The position numbers were made by a program, and so were the translations under genes. From positions 1 to 32,488 of the forward strand of contig JAJQFS010000032.1 of NCBI GenBank assembly GCA_021200995.1: a stretch of DNA of 32,488 nucleotides, in the 5' to 3' direction. Positions 7,625 through 18,304 of this stretch are shown piece after piece. This stretch comes from Lachnospiraceae bacterium. GTDB taxonomy: Bacteria; Bacillota; Clostridia; Lachnospirales; Lachnospiraceae. Under the pieces are notes generated by a model. It ran no database searches, was not told the DNA's origin, and was given only the letters and a program-made list of their open reading frames with translations. Each line of letters starts with the position of its first letter. Within the stretch, counting starts at the first letter, position 1.

Positions 7625-7738
7625 TTAACCCTGTCTCTGTTTATGTTTAGGATTCTCGCAAATAACCCTGATTTGTCCATTTCTTTTGATGATCTTGCAC
7701 TTGTCGCACATTTTCTTCACTGATGATCTAACCTTCAT
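7625..7738 (-). CDS. rpmJ: 50S ribosomal protein L36
   Basis: A 37-residue protein starting [15 protein letters not shown] and ending KHKQRQG. The zinc ribbon is complete: Cys11, Cys14, Cys27 and His32 (CxxC, then CxxxxH), so this is the cysteine-containing (C+) paralogue. A strong GGAGGG ribosome binding site lies ahead of the ATG. It is the first gene after an internal promoter candidate and is followed by the long spacer before rpsM. Confidence 0.97.
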   Translation of the reverse strand: MKVRSSVKKMCDKCKIIKRNGQIRVICENPKHKQRQG

Positions 7739-7772
7739 CGTTAAACCCTCCTTTCATGAAAGACCGTTTTTA

Positions 7773-7801
7773 AGGATAACATAAACAAAAGGCAAATGCA
7801 A
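7773..7801 (-). promoter_or_regulatory. Internal promoter before rpmJ
   Basis: On the minus strand TTGCAT (7796-7801) and TATCCT (7773-7778) are spaced by exactly 17 bases, about 30 bases upstream of the rpmJ start. It would allow the alpha-operon genes rpmJ-rpsM-rpsK-rpsD-rpoA-rplQ to be transcribed separately. The -35 hexamer matches those of the rpsJ and opp promoters. Confidence 0.55.
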
Positions 7802-7870
7802 GGAAAAATTTCCTTATTTTAAAGGATTTTTTCACATTTTGCTTCCGTTTCCGCCGCTCTTTCACCGTTC

Positions 7871-8089
7871 TTATTTATCACGCCAGATGATCCGTCCCTT
7901 TGTGAGATCATAAGGAGACAGCTCCAGTGTCACCTTGTCTCCCGGCAGGATCCGGATAAAATTCTGGCGAAGCTTTCCGCTGATGTGCGCGAGCACTCTG
8001 TGCCCGTTTTCCAGTTCCACACGAAACATGGTGTTAGGCAGCTTCTCGACTACAATTCCCTCGATCTCAATTACGTCAGCTTTTGACAT
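7871..8089 (-). CDS. infA: Translation initiation factor IF-1
   Basis: S1-like OB-fold protein that occupies the 30S A site during initiation. It has 72 residues, matching the family exactly, with [36 protein letters not shown] and the end [20 protein letters not shown] is the ribosome binding site. In many Clostridia a small KOW-domain gene sits between map and infA; here only an 82-base AT-rich spacer with a perfect 16-base palindrome of A/T is present. Confidence 0.99.
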   Translation of the reverse strand: MSKADVIEIEGIVVEKLPNTMFRVELENGHRVLAHISGKLRQNFIRILPGDKVTLELSPYDLTKGRIIWRDK

Positions 8090-8171
8090 GTTCTCCTCCT
8101 AAATCTGATTTGAGATATTGAACTGATTTCTTCCTATATAATATATTATAATATATGCTGTGTAACGCTTC

Positions 8172-8924
8172 TTACAGCATGGAAAGGATTTCCGGTTCTC
8201 CGTCCGTGACAAGGATGGTGTTCTCATAGTGAGCGGCCCAGGAGCCGTCCGCCGTCACCACTGTCCAGTTGTCATCAAGCCACTCCACATCCGCGGTTCC
8301 CAGAGTAATCATGGGTTCCACCGCCAGAGTCATACCGGCTTTTAAACGAACGCCCTTGGAACGGGAGCGATAGTTGGGAATGGGCGGATCCTCATGAAGC
8401 TTGCGCCCCACGCCGTGTCCCGTCAGGTCATATACAATACCATAGCCGTATGGCGACACATAATCATCGATCGCATTGCCGATCTCATGCAGGTGATGTC
8501 CCGCCACAGCATATTTGATCCCCTCAAAGAAGCTCTGCTTTGTCACGTCCATCAGCTGCTGCACCTCAGGCGCCACCTTTCCGACGCCATGCGTTCTCGC
8601 CGCGTCAGAATGAAGGCCCTTGTAAATCAGGCCCATATCCAGGCTGATGATGTCCCCTTCCTTTAAATATCTGGTCTTGCTGGGAATGCCATGCACCACT
8701 TCCTCGTTGATCGAGCAGCACACCGTCGCCGGATAGCCCTCGTAATTCTTGAAGTTGGGAACACAGCCCATTTTTCTGATCATGTTCTCGGCAAACTCAT
8801 CGAGTTCCCAGGTGGTAACGCCCGGTTTGATCAACTCCTCCATTGCCAGATGCACTTCCGCGAGTCTTTTGTTGGACTCGCGCATCAATTCGATCTCCTT
8901 CGCAGATTTAATCGATACCGCCAT
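8172..8924 (-). CDS. map: Type I methionine aminopeptidase
   Basis: Removes the N-terminal methionine from nascent proteins using a di-metal centre. It has 250 residues. The five metal ligands can be placed: Asp in ISLDMG, Asp in HSDAAR, His in TGHGVGRKLHE, Glu in AVEPMI and Glu in HYENTI. It has no N-terminal SH3-binding or zinc extension, as expected for the short bacterial form. CGGAGG precedes the ATG, 14 bases after adk, so it is part of the spc operon. Confidence 0.98.
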   Translation of the reverse strand: MAVSIKSAKEIELMRESNKRLAEVHLAMEELIKPGVTTWELDEFAENMIRKMGCVPNFKNYEGYPATVCCSINEEVVHGIPSKTRYLKEGDIISLDMGLIYKGLHSDAARTHGVGKVAPEVQQLMDVTKQSFFEGIKYAVAGHHLHEIGNAIDDYVSPYGYGIVYDLTGHGVGRKLHEDPPIPNYRSRSKGVRLKAGMTLAVEPMITLGTADVEWLDDNWTVVTADGSWAAHYENTILVTDGEPEILSML

Positions 8925-8938
8925 GTTCGCGCCTCCGA

Positions 8939-9580
8939 TTAATCCAGAATCGCGGTGATGGCCGCGAAAACATCTTTCATGTCAACTGTACCGTCAACTG
9001 TTCTCAGCACACCCTTCGCGCTGTAAATCTCAATCAGCGGCTGTGTCTGATCATGATATACCTTCAGACGATTTAAGACCGTCTCCGGCTTGTCGTCGTC
9101 CCGAAGCACCAGCGGCTGTCCGCAAACGTCGCAGATTCCTTCCTGCTTCGGCGGAACATGCTCAATGTGATAAGTGGCTCCGCAGCTTAAGCAGGCGCGG
9201 CGGCCGCTCATGCGCTTTACAATATTCTCATCCGGCACATCCACATTGATTGCGTAGTCGATGGCGTCGCCCATCCCTGTCAGGGCATCATCCAGAACCT
9301 GCGCCTGCGGAATGGTGCGCGGGAAGCCATCCAGAACATAGCCGTTTTCACAGTCTGGCTGCGCAACCCTGTCCAGAAGGATCTTCACTGTCAGTTCATC
9401 CGGAACCAACAGGCCCTGATCCATGTATTTTTTTGCTTCTTTTCCCAGCTCAGTTCCGTTTTTGATATTGGCCCTGAAAATATCGCCTGTAGAGATATGC
9501 GGAATCTGATATTTCTCCGCGATCATTTTGGCCTGCGTACCCTTACCTGCGCCGGGTGCTCCCAACATAATTATTTTCAT
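8939..9580 (-). CDS. adk: Adenylate kinase
   Basis: Catalyses ATP + AMP to 2 ADP. The P-loop GAPGAGKGT is at residues 7-15, with [10 protein letters not shown] in the core. The LID is the long, zinc-binding Gram-positive type with four cysteines: CLSCGATYH and CDVCGQP. With the ATG at 9580 the protein is 213 residues, the usual length. An upstream in-frame extension of 11 codons exists, but GGAG is properly spaced from this ATG, which directly precedes the conserved [10 protein letters not shown]. It sits between secY and map, the standard order. Confidence 0.98.
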   Translation of the reverse strand: MKIIMLGAPGAGKGTQAKMIAEKYQIPHISTGDIFRANIKNGTELGKEAKKYMDQGLLVPDELTVKILLDRVAQPDCENGYVLDGFPRTIPQAQVLDDALTGMGDAIDYAINVDVPDENIVKRMSGRRACLSCGATYHIEHVPPKQEGICDVCGQPLVLRDDDKPETVLNRLKVYHDQTQPLIEIYSAKGVLRTVDGTVDMKDVFAAITAILD

Positions 9581-9659
9581 CATTTCTCCAATCGTTTGGT
9601 AAACGCGAAACATATCTGGGCAGAGTTCACCACTGCAGCCCAGATATCTGTCTCTTTTA

Positions 9660-10973
9660 TTAACTGTTTAAGAAGCCCTTATAATTGCGTACCAGCATCA
9701 GGGACTCCACCTGCTCTATTGTCTCCAGGATAACACTGACAACAATGATTAAGGAAGTGCCGCCGAAGGATACGCTGGCATTGAAAAGTCCCGAGAATAT
9801 ATAGGGGACGATCGCTACAAACGCCAGGCCAATCGCTCCGATAAACACAATATAGTGCAGCACCCTGCTCAGATAGTCTGTAGTCGGCTTGCCCGGACGA
9901 ATACCCGGGATGAAACCGCCCTGCCGCTTCATATTGTCGGCGACCATCATGGGGTTAAACGTCACAGAAGTATAAAAGTACGCGAACCCGATAATCATAG
10001 CGACATAAATGAGAACGCCCACAGAATACACCGGAGTGGAGACGTTGAACCAGTAGCTGGAACTCAGCACCTTGATGATTTCGGCTCCAACACCGGACGC
10101 TGACACTCCGAAAAGTGTACAGATAATGCTCGGCGTCTGCAAAATGGTGGAGGCAAAAATCACAGGGATAACGCCGGAAGTATTAACCTTCAATGGAATG
10201 TTGGAGCTTGCGCCGCCAACGCTTCTTCTGCCCTGTACCTTCTGCGCGTACTGTACCGGAATCTTGTGTACACCGGAATTCAGTACCACGATGAAAGCGA
10301 TAATGCCCAGTACGATGGCGATGATAATCACCGCGGCAAGGATGGCTGTCGCCGGTGCCTTGCCAAATACAAACTGCTCCGCGAGTCCCTCAAAATCACT
10401 GGGAATCGTTGATAAAATATTGATCACCAGGACGATGGAAATACCATTTCCTATGCCCTTCTCCGTAATCTGCTCGCCGACCCACATTAAGAAAGCACTG
10501 CCGGCTGTCAGAGCTGCAATTACCGTGATGACATTGAACGCGTTATATTCCTCGAGCAGTCCCTGGCTGCCAAAGCCAATGGCAAGCGCGGACGCCTGAA
10601 TCAGGGCCAGCGCAACTGTCACATAACGTGTCATCGCAGCGATCTTTTTGCGTCCCTCTTCCCCGTCACGCTGCATTTCTTCCAGTTTCGGAATCGCGAT
10701 GGTCAGAAGCTGAATGATAATGGAGGATGTGATATAGGGTGTAATACTCAGCGCGAGGATGGAAAAGCTGGAAAACGATCCACCGGTAAATGCATTGAAA
10801 AAGCTGAACGCGTCGCTGGTCTGTGAAGCGAACCAGGAAGCGAAATAAGTCCTGTTCGTACCCGGCACGGGCAGCTGTGACCCAAAACGGATCACAACCA
10901 GCATCATGAACGTATACAGAATCCTGTTTCTGACGTCTTTGATTTTAAATGCATTTTTCAGTGTCGTAAACAT
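9660..10973 (-). CDS. secY: Preprotein translocase subunit SecY
   Basis: Channel-forming subunit of the Sec translocon in the cytoplasmic membrane. It has 437 residues with about ten hydrophobic helices. Recognisable segments are [13 protein letters not shown] near the N-terminus, [27 protein letters not shown], and the cytoplasmic loop [14 protein letters not shown] used in SecA/ribosome docking. The start codon is only one base after the rplO stop and its ribosome binding site (GAGGTGATC) lies inside rplO, so translation is coupled. Confidence 0.99.
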   Translation of the reverse strand: MFTTLKNAFKIKDVRNRILYTFMMLVVIRFGSQLPVPGTNRTYFASWFASQTSDAFSFFNAFTGGSFSSFSILALSITPYITSSIIIQLLTIAIPKLEEMQRDGEEGRKKIAAMTRYVTVALALIQASALAIGFGSQGLLEEYNAFNVITVIAALTAGSAFLMWVGEQITEKGIGNGISIVLVINILSTIPSDFEGLAEQFVFGKAPATAILAAVIIIAIVLGIIAFIVVLNSGVHKIPVQYAQKVQGRRSVGGASSNIPLKVNTSGVIPVIFASTILQTPSIICTLFGVSASGVGAEIIKVLSSSYWFNVSTPVYSVGVLIYVAMIIGFAYFYTSVTFNPMMVADNMKRQGGFIPGIRPGKPTTDYLSRVLHYIVFIGAIGLAFVAIVPYIFSGLFNASVSFGGTSLIIVVSVILETIEQVESLMLVRNYKGFLNS

Positions 10974-10974
10974 A

Positions 10975-11415
10975 TCAGATCACCTCGGCAGTTCCGCCAA
11001 GCGCCTCGATCTTTTCTTTCGCGGATGTGGAAAACGCGTTCGCTTTTACATCAAGCTTTCTGGTCAGTTCTCCCTTGCCCAGAATCTTAACACCGTCACG
11101 CGGGTTCTTAACAACGCCGGACTCAACCAGCGTGTCTACGTCCACTACGCTTCCGTCCTCAAATCTCTCCAGAGCGGAAAGATTAATGGCGACGATCTCC
11201 TTCGTGTTCCTGTTGTGGAAGCCTCTCTTGGGGATACGTCTGTATAAGGGCATCTGACCGCCCTCAAAGCCCGGTCTGGGTGCGCCGGAACGAGCCTTCT
11301 GACCCTTGTGACCCTTACCAGCAGTCTTTCCGTTGCCCGAACCATGTCCGCGGCCTCTTCTAAAATTATTGCTGTGCTTGGAACCTTCTGCAGGTCTTAA
11401 GTTAGATAATTCCAT
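10975..11415 (-). CDS. rplO: 50S ribosomal protein L15
   Basis: Late-assembly 23S rRNA-binding protein. It has 146 residues. The N-terminal glycine/arginine-rich arm ([20 protein letters not shown]) and the motif [20 protein letters not shown] are characteristic. It precedes secY as in nearly all bacterial spc operons and contains the secY ribosome binding site in its last codons. Confidence 0.99.
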   Translation of the reverse strand: MELSNLRPAEGSKHSNNFRRGRGHGSGNGKTAGKGHKGQKARSGAPRPGFEGGQMPLYRRIPKRGFHNRNTKEIVAINLSALERFEDGSVVDVDTLVESGVVKNPRDGVKILGKGELTRKLDVKANAFSTSAKEKIEALGGTAEVI

Positions 11416-11433
11416 GCTGACTCACTCCTTTCC

Positions 11434-11616
11434 CTATGCCTCTTCTACTTCTTCAACCTTAACCATGTGTCTTACCTGCTGGATCTGACCTCTTGTGCAG
11501 GCATTGTCCGGCAGTACGACAAAATGATTGAGCTTCCGAAGCCCCATGGACTGGAGAGTGGCTCTGTTCTTCGGAACCGCTCCAATAGGAGACTTCACTA
11601 ACGTAATTTTTAACAT
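11434..11616 (-). CDS. rpmD: 50S ribosomal protein L30
   Basis: Small 60-residue large-subunit protein beginning MLKITLVKSPIGAVPKNRAT and containing RKLNHFVVLPDNACTRGQI. Length and order (rpsE-rpmD-rplO) fit L30 exactly. AAGGAGG-like sequence precedes the start, with 12 bases to rpsE. Confidence 0.98.
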   Translation of the reverse strand: MLKITLVKSPIGAVPKNRATLQSMGLRKLNHFVVLPDNACTRGQIQQVRHMVKVEEVEEA

Positions 11617-11628
11617 TGCCTTACCTCC

Positions 11629-12138
11629 TTACGCCATGACTTCTTCGACGGATTTGCCGCGCTTTTTGGCGATCTCTTCCGGAGTCTTCAACTGGCTTAA
11701 CCCGCTGATGGTTGCCAGAACAACATTCTGCTTATTGTTGGAGCCCAGAGACTTGGTACGGATATTCTGGATACCCGCCAGCTCGCAGACGATACGCGCA
11801 GGTCCACCTGCTATGATACCGGTACCTTCGGGAGCGCGCTTTAAAAGAACGCTCGCGGAGCCGTACTGGCCAACGAAATCGTGGGGGATGGAATGATTCT
11901 CATCCAGCGCGATGGAAACCAGCTGCTTCGTCGCGTCTTCCTTGCCCTTGCGGATTGCCTCCGGAATTTCCACGGCCTTGCCCAGGCCTGCGCCTACATG
12001 GCCGTTTTTGTCTCCTACAACGACCAGTGCCGTGAAGCGGGAGGTACGTCCGCCCTTGACAGTCTTGGATACGCGCTTTAAGGTCACAACTTTATCTTCC
12101 AGCTCTAACTGACTCGGGTCAATGATTGTGCGTTTCAT
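11629..12138 (-). CDS. rpsE: 30S ribosomal protein S5
   Basis: Small-subunit protein involved in decoding accuracy and the helicase activity at mRNA entry. It has 169 residues. The double-stranded RNA-binding-like N-domain includes [20 protein letters not shown] and [20 protein letters not shown]. The C-domain has [20 protein letters not shown]. The region around the GGRTSRF loop, where spectinomycin-resistance changes occur in other bacteria, looks wild type. Confidence 0.99.
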   Translation of the reverse strand: MKRTIIDPSQLELEDKVVTLKRVSKTVKGGRTSRFTALVVVGDKNGHVGAGLGKAVEIPEAIRKGKEDATKQLVSIALDENHSIPHDFVGQYGSASVLLKRAPEGTGIIAGGPARIVCELAGIQNIRTKSLGSNNKQNVVLATISGLSQLKTPEEIAKKRGKSVEEVMA

Positions 12139-12156
12139 GTGTTGGTCCCTCCCTTC

Positions 12157-12525
12157 CTAAAAGTCCAGGCCGGCTTCTCTTGCCGCCTGTGCCAGCGCCG
12201 CTACCTTGCCCTGGTAAATGTAGCCGCCTCTGTCGAAGACCACCTCTTTGATGCCCTTCTCCAACGCGCGCTTTGCCACTACCGTACCGATATAGGCCGC
12301 CGCTTTTACATCATTGGTTTTATCAAGCTCTGCTTTTATCTCTTTCTCAAGCGTGGAGGCGGAGACCAGTGTATTCTGAGCAGTGTCGTCAATGATCTGC
12401 GCATACATGTGATTGTTGCTTCTGAAAACTGCCAAACGAGGTCTCACAGCAGTGCCATTCAAATGGTGGCGCATTCTTCTGTGCTTTTTTGCACGAACTT
12501 CCTGTCTGGATACTTTATTAACCAT
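12157..12525 (-). CDS. rplR: 50S ribosomal protein L18
   Basis: Binds 5S rRNA together with L5 and L25-type proteins. It starts [20 protein letters not shown] and ends [21 protein letters not shown], both typical. A GTG two codons upstream is also in frame, but AGGAGA is eight bases from the ATG at 12525 and only two from the GTG, so the ATG is chosen (122 residues). Confidence 0.98.
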   Translation of the reverse strand: MVNKVSRQEVRAKKHRRMRHHLNGTAVRPRLAVFRSNNHMYAQIIDDTAQNTLVSASTLEKEIKAELDKTNDVKAAAYIGTVVAKRALEKGIKEVVFDRGGYIYQGKVAALAQAAREAGLDF

Positions 12526-12543
12526 TTTCACACTCTCCTTATA

Positions 12544-13083
12544 TTATTTCTTACCGGTCTTACCGACTTTACGTCTGATCGTCTCATCAGCATATTTGAT
12601 GCCCTTGCCCTTATACGGCTCAGGTCTTCTCTTATCTCTGATCTGCGCGGCGAACTGTCCGACCTTCTCCTTGTCGATGCCCTTTACGGTGATGATGTTA
12701 TTCTCCACGGAAGTCTCAACACCCTCCGGATCGGTCATCTCTACCGGATGAGAGTAGCCGAGGTTTAAGGTCAGCTTCTTGCCGGACTTGGAAGCCCTGT
12801 AGCCGACGCCATTGATCTCCAGCTTTTTCTCATAGCCCTCGGTAACGCCTACCACCATGTTGTGCAGCAGGGTTCTGGTCAGGCCGTGCAGGGATTTCAT
12901 TTTCTTTAAATCATTGGGTCTGGAAACGATCAGCTCCGCGCCCTCTAACTTAATTTCCATCTCAGGTGCAAGGGCTCTTTTAAGAGTACCCTTGGGACCT
13001 TTTACAGTCACATTATTATTTTCTGCGATCTCCACAGTCACACCCGCGGGGACAGCGATTGGCATTCTTCCTATACGTGACAT
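12544..13083 (-). CDS. rplF: 50S ribosomal protein L6
   Basis: Protein near the factor-binding region of the 50S subunit. It has 179 residues in two repeated domains. The start [19 protein letters not shown] and the C-terminal signature [20 protein letters not shown] are diagnostic. It sits between rpsH and rplR as expected. Confidence 0.99.
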   Translation of the reverse strand: MSRIGRMPIAVPAGVTVEIAENNNVTVKGPKGTLKRALAPEMEIKLEGAELIVSRPNDLKKMKSLHGLTRTLLHNMVVGVTEGYEKKLEINGVGYRASKSGKKLTLNLGYSHPVEMTDPEGVETSVENNIITVKGIDKEKVGQFAAQIRDKRRPEPYKGKGIKYADETIRRKVGKTGKK

Positions 13084-13113
13084 GCCCGTACCTCCTTATG
13101 ATATTCAGTCGTC

Positions 13114-13515
13114 TTACCAGACGTATGCCAGTACTTCGCCGCCCACGTTGAGCTCTCTGGCCTTTTTGTCCGTAATCACACCCTGGTTGGTGGATACGAT
13201 GGCGATTCCCAGACCGCCGAGCACCTTCGGCATATCCTCCTTGCCCGCGTAAATACGCAGACCCGGCTTTGAGATCCTCTTGATGCCGCTGATCGCTCTC
13301 TCGCTCTTATCAGCGTTGTACTTTAAGGTGATCACAATATCCTGGAAATTGCCGTTCGGCACTACCGTGTATTTCTTGATATATCCTTCGTCCAGCAAGA
13401 TCTGCGCAATCGCAAGCTTCATCTTGGAAGACGGAATAGATACAGTGTCATGCTTTGCAGTATTTGCGTTGCGGATTCTCGTAAGCATATCTGCTATCGG
13501 ATCGCTCATAGTCAT
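13114..13515 (-). CDS. rpsH: 30S ribosomal protein S8
   Basis: Primary 16S rRNA-binding protein of the central domain and, in Escherichia coli, the translational repressor of the spc operon. It has 133 residues. [15 protein letters not shown] at the N-terminus and [21 protein letters not shown] near the end are canonical. The first ATG (13515) has AGGAGG eight bases upstream; a second ATG two codons later is possible. Confidence 0.98.
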   Translation of the reverse strand: MTMSDPIADMLTRIRNANTAKHDTVSIPSSKMKLAIAQILLDEGYIKKYTVVPNGNFQDIVITLKYNADKSERAISGIKRISKPGLRIYAGKEDMPKVLGGLGIAIVSTNQGVITDKKARELNVGGEVLAYVW

Positions 13516-13536
13516 GATTTCTTCCTCCTTATCTTT

Positions 13537-13722
13537 TTACCAGCTTGCTTTCTTCACGCCGGGGATCTGTCCCTTGTAGGCCAGCTCACGGAAGCAGACT
13601 CTGCAGATCCCGTATTTTCTCAGAACCGAATGCGGGCGCCCGCAGATGCTGCAGCGAGTATAAGCCTGCGTGGAATACTTCGGTTTGCGCTGCTGTTTCA
13701 TTTTCAAAGATGTCTTAGCCAT
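13537..13722 (-). CDS. rpsN: 30S ribosomal protein S14, type Z (zinc-binding)
   Basis: Short 61-residue S14, also called rpsZ. The zinc ribbon is intact, with Cys24, Cys27, Cys40 and Cys43 in CSICGRPH and GICRVCF. The C-terminus [11 protein letters not shown] is typical. The short C+ form is the usual Gram-positive S14 and stands between rplE and rpsH. Confidence 0.98.
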   Translation of the reverse strand: MAKTSLKMKQQRKPKYSTQAYTRCSICGRPHSVLRKYGICRVCFRELAYKGQIPGVKKASW

Positions 13723-13736
13723 GAATATCCTCCCTG

Positions 13737-14276
<540 letters not shown>

Positions 14277-14301
14277 GAATTTGTTCTCCTTCCTTTCAGA
14301 A

Positions 14302-14607
14302 TTAATCGATGACCTCGCCTGTGGCCTTCGCGATGCGGACTTTTTTGCCGCCCTTCATGCCAAAGCCTACTCTGGTGGGCTTGCCCTTGTAAACGAGCAT
14401 GACGTTGGAACCATCGATCGGAGCTTCCTTCCGGACAATACCGCCGTTCGGATTTGCCTGGCTTGGTTTGGCGTGTTTTGTCACCATATTGATGCCCTCG
14501 ACGATGACCTTGCGGGTCTTTAAGTCTACGGACACCACCTTGCCCTGCTTGCCATTATCCTTGCCGGCGATGACTTTCACCGTATCACCTTTTTTGATTT
14601 TCAACAT
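14302..14607 (-). CDS. rplX: 50S ribosomal protein L24
   Basis: Assembly initiator for the 50S subunit located near the tunnel exit. It has 101 residues. The N-terminal KOW domain reads [20 protein letters not shown]. The [19 protein letters not shown] segment is characteristic. It sits between rplN and rplE. Confidence 0.98.
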   Translation of the reverse strand: MLKIKKGDTVKVIAGKDNGKQGKVVSVDLKTRKVIVEGINMVTKHAKPSQANPNGGIVRKEAPIDGSNVMLVYKGKPTRVGFGMKGGKKVRIAKATGEVID

Positions 14608-14621
14608 AATAATGGCCCTCC

Positions 14622-14990
14622 TTATAATACTTCGGGAGCCAGAGAAACGATCTTCATGAACTGCTTCTCACGCAACTCCCTCGCCACTGGTCCAAAGATA
14701 CGGGTTCCCCTGGGGGTCTTGTCATCCTTGATAATGACCGCGGCATTTTCATCAAATTTAATATAGGAACCGTCCTTACGTCTCGCGCCTTTTACAGTAC
14801 GAACGACAACGGCCTTTACAACGTCGCCTTTTTTCACAACACCGCCGGGTGTTGCATCTTTGACAGTCGCGACGATGACGTCACCGATATTTGCATATCT
14901 CCTGGTGGAACCGCCTGAAACTCTGATGCAGAGCAGCTCTTTCGCACCGGTGTTATCAGCAACTTTCAGTCTTGTTTCCTGCTGAATCAT
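14622..14990 (-). CDS. rplN: 50S ribosomal protein L14
   Basis: Intersubunit-bridge protein contacting 16S rRNA and the site bound by the silencing factor RsfS. It has 122 residues, exactly the bacterial norm, starting [43 protein letters not shown] and [20 protein letters not shown] are canonical. Confidence 0.99.
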   Translation of the reverse strand: MIQQETRLKVADNTGAKELLCIRVSGGSTRRYANIGDVIVATVKDATPGGVVKKGDVVKAVVVRTVKGARRKDGSYIKFDENAAVIIKDDKTPRGTRIFGPVARELREKQFMKIVSLAPEVL

Positions 14991-15027
14991 GCTAATTCTC
15001 CTTCCAATTTCTTACTGTAAAAAAAGC

Positions 15028-15285
15028 TTACTTCGCTCTCTCAACGATCTCCACCAGTCTCCATCTCTTATCCTTGGAAAGAGGTCTGGTCTCCATCACT
15101 CTGACGGTGTCGCCGATGTTGCACTCGTTGTTCTCGTCATGCGCCTTCAGCTTGTAGGTGCTCTTCACGATCTTTTTGTAAAGCGGGTGTCTGACATGGT
15201 CCTCGATTGCGACAACGATCGTTTTATCCATCTTATTGCTGGTCACCTTACCAACACGCGTTTTCCTCAAATTTCTTTCTTCCAC
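15028..15285 (-). CDS. rpsQ: 30S ribosomal protein S17
   Basis: OB-fold small-subunit assembly protein. It has 85 residues. Motifs are [20 protein letters not shown] and the conserved region [21 protein letters not shown]. The start is a GTG with AGGAGAA at a workable distance; the nearby ATG is followed immediately by a stop codon, so GTG is the only sensible start. Confidence 0.98.
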   Translation of the reverse strand: MEERNLRKTRVGKVTSNKMDKTIVVAIEDHVRHPLYKKIVKSTYKLKAHDENNECNIGDTVRVMETRPLSKDKRWRLVEIVERAK

Positions 15286-15321
15286 GGCTTACATTCTCCT
15301 TTCTGAAATCACTCCTGCCAC

Positions 15322-15531
15322 TTACTCAGCTGCATTTGTCTTCTGCGTCATCACGGTCTGAATGCGGGCAATGTTCTTGCGAACCTCCCTGATTCTGGCT
15401 GTGTTGTCGAGCTGATTGGTCGCATTCTGGAATCTCAGGTTGAAAAGCTCTTTTTTCGCCGCTGTCAGATCCTTCTGAAGCTCCGCGGGGGTCTTTGCCT
15501 GTAGCTCTTCATTATATTTCTTACTCTTCAT
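15322..15531 (-). CDS. rpmC: 50S ribosomal protein L29
   Basis: Small helical protein at the tunnel exit next to L23. It has 69 residues from the ATG at 15531; a GTG three codons upstream is less likely. The motif [24 protein letters not shown] matches the family core. The start lies inside the last codons of rplP (11-base overlap), so it is translationally coupled. Confidence 0.97.
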   Translation of the reverse strand: MKSKKYNEELQAKTPAELQKDLTAAKKELFNLRFQNATNQLDNTARIREVRKNIARIQTVMTQKTNAAE

Positions 15532-15958
15532 TTGATACACCGCCTTCCAGATCTGCCTTGGATACGATCTTGCATCTTAACGGAAGCTTGTGGGACGCAA
15601 GGCGCAGGGCCTCCTTCGCCGTCTCCTCCGGCACACCGCCGACCTCAAACAAAACACGGTCCGGCTTAACTACCGCTACCCAGTACTCCACGCTGCCTTT
15701 ACCTTTACCCATACGAGTCTCGGCAGGGGTTGCTGTGACGGGTTTGTCAGGGAAAATCTTGATCCAGACTTTACCTGCACGCTTCATATAACGGGTTGCC
15801 GCGACACGGGCCGCCTCAATCTGATTGGACTTGACCCAGCAGGGTTCAAGCGCCACCAGGCCGTAATCGCCGTATGTGATCGTATTGCCTCTCGTAGCCC
15901 TGCCGCGCATGGAACCACGGAACTGTTTACGATGTTTAACTCTCTTAGGCATTAACAT
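15521..15958 (-). CDS. rplP: 50S ribosomal protein L16
   Basis: Positions A-site tRNA and helps form the peptidyl transferase region. It has 145 residues. [20 protein letters not shown] is the standard N-terminus, and the [20 protein letters not shown] block is highly conserved. The ATG lies two bases after the rpsC stop, with GGGAG upstream inside rpsC. Confidence 0.99.
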   Translation of the reverse strand: MLMPKRVKHRKQFRGSMRGRATRGNTITYGDYGLVALEPCWVKSNQIEAARVAATRYMKRAGKVWIKIFPDKPVTATPAETRMGKGKGSVEYWVAVVKPDRVLFEVGGVPEETAKEALRLASHKLPLRCKIVSKADLEGGVSNEE

Positions 15959-15960
15959 AA

Positions 15961-16617
15961 TTATTTATCGCTCCCTTCCTTGTTTCCCTTTTCAGGCAGC
16001 ACTTCGCCCTTGTAGATCCACACCTTCACGCCAACCTTGCCGTAGGTGGTGTCGGCCTCCGCGAAGCCATAGTCAATATCCGCTCTTAAGGTCTGCAGCG
16101 GAATGGTTCCCTCACTGTAAAACTCTCTGCGCGCGATGTCAGCGCCGCCAAGTCTGCCGGATGCGGAGCACTTGATGCCCAGGGCGCCGCTCTTTAAGGT
16201 TCTGCTCATGCAGGACTTCATGGCACGTCTGTAGGATACACGGTTCTCCAGCTGCTGCGCAATGTTCTCCGCTACCAGCTGCGCGTCCTTGTCAGGTCTC
16301 TTGATTTCCTTGATATCGATCAGGACCTTTTTGCCGGTCATCTTGCAGAGCTGCTGCTTGGTGTTCTCGATCTCCGCGCCGCCTTTGCCGATGACAACGC
16401 CCGGCTTCGCGGTATATAGAGTCACTCTCACACGCTCCGCGGCTCTCTCGATCTCAATCCTGGAAACGCCCGCGCTGTATAATTTCTTCTTCAGAAACTT
16501 TCTGATATCATAGTCTTCCTTTAAATACTCAGGGAACTTTTTGTCAGCGTACCATCTGGAATCCCAATCTTTAATGATGCCTACTCTCAGGCCATGAGGA
16601 TTAACTTTCTGTCCCAT
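15961..16617 (-). CDS. rpsC: 30S ribosomal protein S3
   Basis: MRNA-entry-site protein of the 30S head. It has 218 residues. [20 protein letters not shown] is diagnostic. The KH type II domain has the GKGG loop in [14 protein letters not shown], and [20 protein letters not shown] is the conserved C-domain block. Confidence 0.99.
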   Translation of the reverse strand: MGQKVNPHGLRVGIIKDWDSRWYADKKFPEYLKEDYDIRKFLKKKLYSAGVSRIEIERAAERVRVTLYTAKPGVVIGKGGAEIENTKQQLCKMTGKKVLIDIKEIKRPDKDAQLVAENIAQQLENRVSYRRAMKSCMSRTLKSGALGIKCSASGRLGGADIARREFYSEGTIPLQTLRADIDYGFAEADTTYGKVGVKVWIYKGEVLPEKGNKEGSDK

Positions 16618-16638
16618 TTGAATCTCCTTTCAACAATC

Positions 16639-17025
16639 CTATCTTTCATCCAGAATGATAGTAATGTGGCTCATTCTCTTCTCAATCCTGTACGCTCTGC
16701 CCTGTGCGCGGGGTCTGATGCGCTTCATGATGGAAGCCTGGCCCGCGTAGCATTCCGCAATATAGAGATTCTCGCGGTTCAAACCGTTGTTGGTCTCAGC
16801 GTTCGCGATCGCCGACTCCAGTAATTTCTTAATAATGCTTGCCGCGTATCTGGGGCTGTAGGTCAGGATTGCCAGTGCGGTATCCACATCCTTGCCTCTG
16901 ATCGCGTCCAATACGAAACACGCCTTCTGAACTGACACTCTGGCGTAAGATAACTTAGCCGAAGGTCTGGTATCTTTCTGCGCGTTTCTCTCTCTCTTAA
17001 TCTGAGATCTATGTCCCTTTGCCAT
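16639..17025 (-). CDS. rplV: 50S ribosomal protein L22
   Basis: Its extended hairpin lines the peptide exit tunnel where macrolide-resistance changes occur in other species. It has 128 residues with a slightly long basic N-terminus. The core shows YARVSVQKACFVLDAIRGK, AIANAETNNGLNRENLYI and the loop MKRIRPRAQGRAYRIEKR, which looks wild type. Confidence 0.99.
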   Translation of the reverse strand: MAKGHRSQIKRERNAQKDTRPSAKLSYARVSVQKACFVLDAIRGKDVDTALAILTYSPRYAASIIKKLLESAIANAETNNGLNRENLYIAECYAGQASIMKRIRPRAQGRAYRIEKRMSHITIILDER

Positions 17026-17062
17026 AGATATAGCCTCCTTTCAAACCCTTTCGGGCGCCGCC

Positions 17063-17344
17063 TTATCTTACTTTACTCTTCTTCTCGTCCTTGCCGTGTC
17101 CGCGGAAGGTTCTGGTCGCTACGAACTCGCCGAGCTTGTGGCCGACCATATCCTCGGTGACGTACACCGGAATATGCTGCTTGCCGTTATGAACCGCGAA
17201 GGTGTGTCCAACGAAGGACGGGAAAATCGTAGAGCGGCGGGACCAGGTCTTGATAACCTGTTTCTGACCGGACGCGTTGAGCGCGTCAACCTTCTTCAGC
17301 AAACTCTGATCTGCGAATGGTCCTTTTTTCAATGATCTTGCCAT
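17063..17344 (-). CDS. rpsS: 30S ribosomal protein S19
   Basis: 30S head protein close to S13 and the A site. It has 93 residues starting [43 protein letters not shown] and [16 protein letters not shown] are canonical. It follows rplB by 21 bases. Confidence 0.99.
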   Translation of the reverse strand: MARSLKKGPFADQSLLKKVDALNASGQKQVIKTWSRRSTIFPSFVGHTFAVHNGKQHIPVYVTEDMVGHKLGEFVATRTFRGHGKDEKKSKVR

Positions 17345-17365
17345 TTTCTTTATTTCCCTCCTGAA

Positions 17366-18211
17366 TTACTTGATCGCTTTGCCGTCACGGCGTCTTACGA
17401 TCAGCTTGTTGGACTGCTTCTTCTTTTTGCGGGTCTTTAAGCCAAGAGCAGGCTTGCCCCAGGGAGTACTCGGGCCCGGACGTCCGATGGGCGCTCTGCC
17501 CTCGCCGCCGCCGTGCGGGTGGTCATTCGGGTTCATAACAGAACCGCGTACCGTGGGACGGATGCCCATGTGGCGCTTGCGGCCCGCGGAACCGATCTTA
17601 ATCAGGTTGTGATCACCGTTGCCTACCACGCCGATGGTGGCTCTGCAGTTGATCGGCACCATTCTCATCTCGCCGGAGGGAAGTCTTAAGGTGGCGTATT
17701 TGCCTTCCTTCGCCATCAGCTGCGCGCTGTTGCCGGCTGCGCGAACCATCTGGCCGCCTTTGCCGGGATGCATTTCCACGTTGTGCACCTGGGCACCAAT
17801 CGGGATATTGGCAAGCGGCAGGCAGTTGCCGACACGCGCCTCAGCCTCCGGACCATTCATAACCTTCATGCCGTCGGTTAAGCCCTCAGGCGCCAGGATA
17901 TAGGCCTTCTCGCCGTCCGCGTAGCAGATCAGGGCGATGTTGGCGCTTCTGTTCGGATCGTACTCGATGCCGATGACCGTTGCCGGAATGCCATCCTTTG
18001 CGTTTCTCTTGAAATCAATGATTCTGTATCTTCTCTTCTCACCGCCGCCGCGATGTCTTACTGTGATTTTCCCCTGGTTATTACGGCCGGAATTCTTTTT
18101 CACCGCAACGGTGAGGGACTTCTCCGGAGTCTTTTTGGTGATCTCCGCGAAATCAGAACCGGTCATATTTCTCCGGGATGGGGTATATGGCTTATATGTC
18201 TTAATTCCCAT
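17366..18211 (-). CDS. rplB: 50S ribosomal protein L2
   Basis: Large 23S rRNA-binding protein required for subunit association and peptidyl transferase. It has 281 residues. The N-terminus [17 protein letters not shown], the central [20 protein letters not shown] and the C-terminal [20 protein letters not shown] with its conserved histidine are all intact. It follows a 93-base spacer with a hairpin after rplW. Confidence 0.99.
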   Translation of the reverse strand: MGIKTYKPYTPSRRNMTGSDFAEITKKTPEKSLTVAVKKNSGRNNQGKITVRHRGGGEKRRYRIIDFKRNAKDGIPATVIGIEYDPNRSANIALICYADGEKAYILAPEGLTDGMKVMNGPEAEARVGNCLPLANIPIGAQVHNVEMHPGKGGQMVRAAGNSAQLMAKEGKYATLRLPSGEMRMVPINCRATIGVVGNGDHNLIKIGSAGRKRHMGIRPTVRGSVMNPNDHPHGGGEGRAPIGRPGPSTPWGKPALGLKTRKKKKQSNKLIVRRRDGKAIK

Positions 18212-18234
18212 TTCTGTCTCCTTTCGGTTACTGT

Positions 18235-18254
18235 TGTCCGAAAATCATCGGACA
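18235..18254 (-). other. Hairpin in the rplW-rplB spacer
   Basis: A perfect 7-base inverted repeat, TGTCCGA/TCGGACA, with a 6-base loop lies about 25 bases before the rplB start. No U-tract follows on the minus strand. It is probably an mRNA structure affecting stability or rplB translation. Confidence 0.45.
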
Positions 18255-18304
18255 TCAGATACGTGTTTTTTATCGCACTTCACTGTGCTTAATTTGTCTG
18301 ACGC

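Noticed and set aside
7405-7650. 81-codon plus-strand open frame across the rpmJ-rpsM spacer
   Set aside because: It overlaps the end of rpmJ in antisense, has no ribosome binding site, and its sequence (Arg/Pro-rich, no domain) looks like a by-product of G/C-rich structured RNA.
9581-9613. Eleven-codon upstream extension of adk
   Set aside because: The ribosome binding site fits the ATG at 9580, and the conserved adenylate kinase N-terminus begins there.
12139-12768. Long plus-strand open frame opposite rplR and rplF
   Set aside because: It is a shadow of conserved ribosomal genes; the minus-strand frames are unambiguous.
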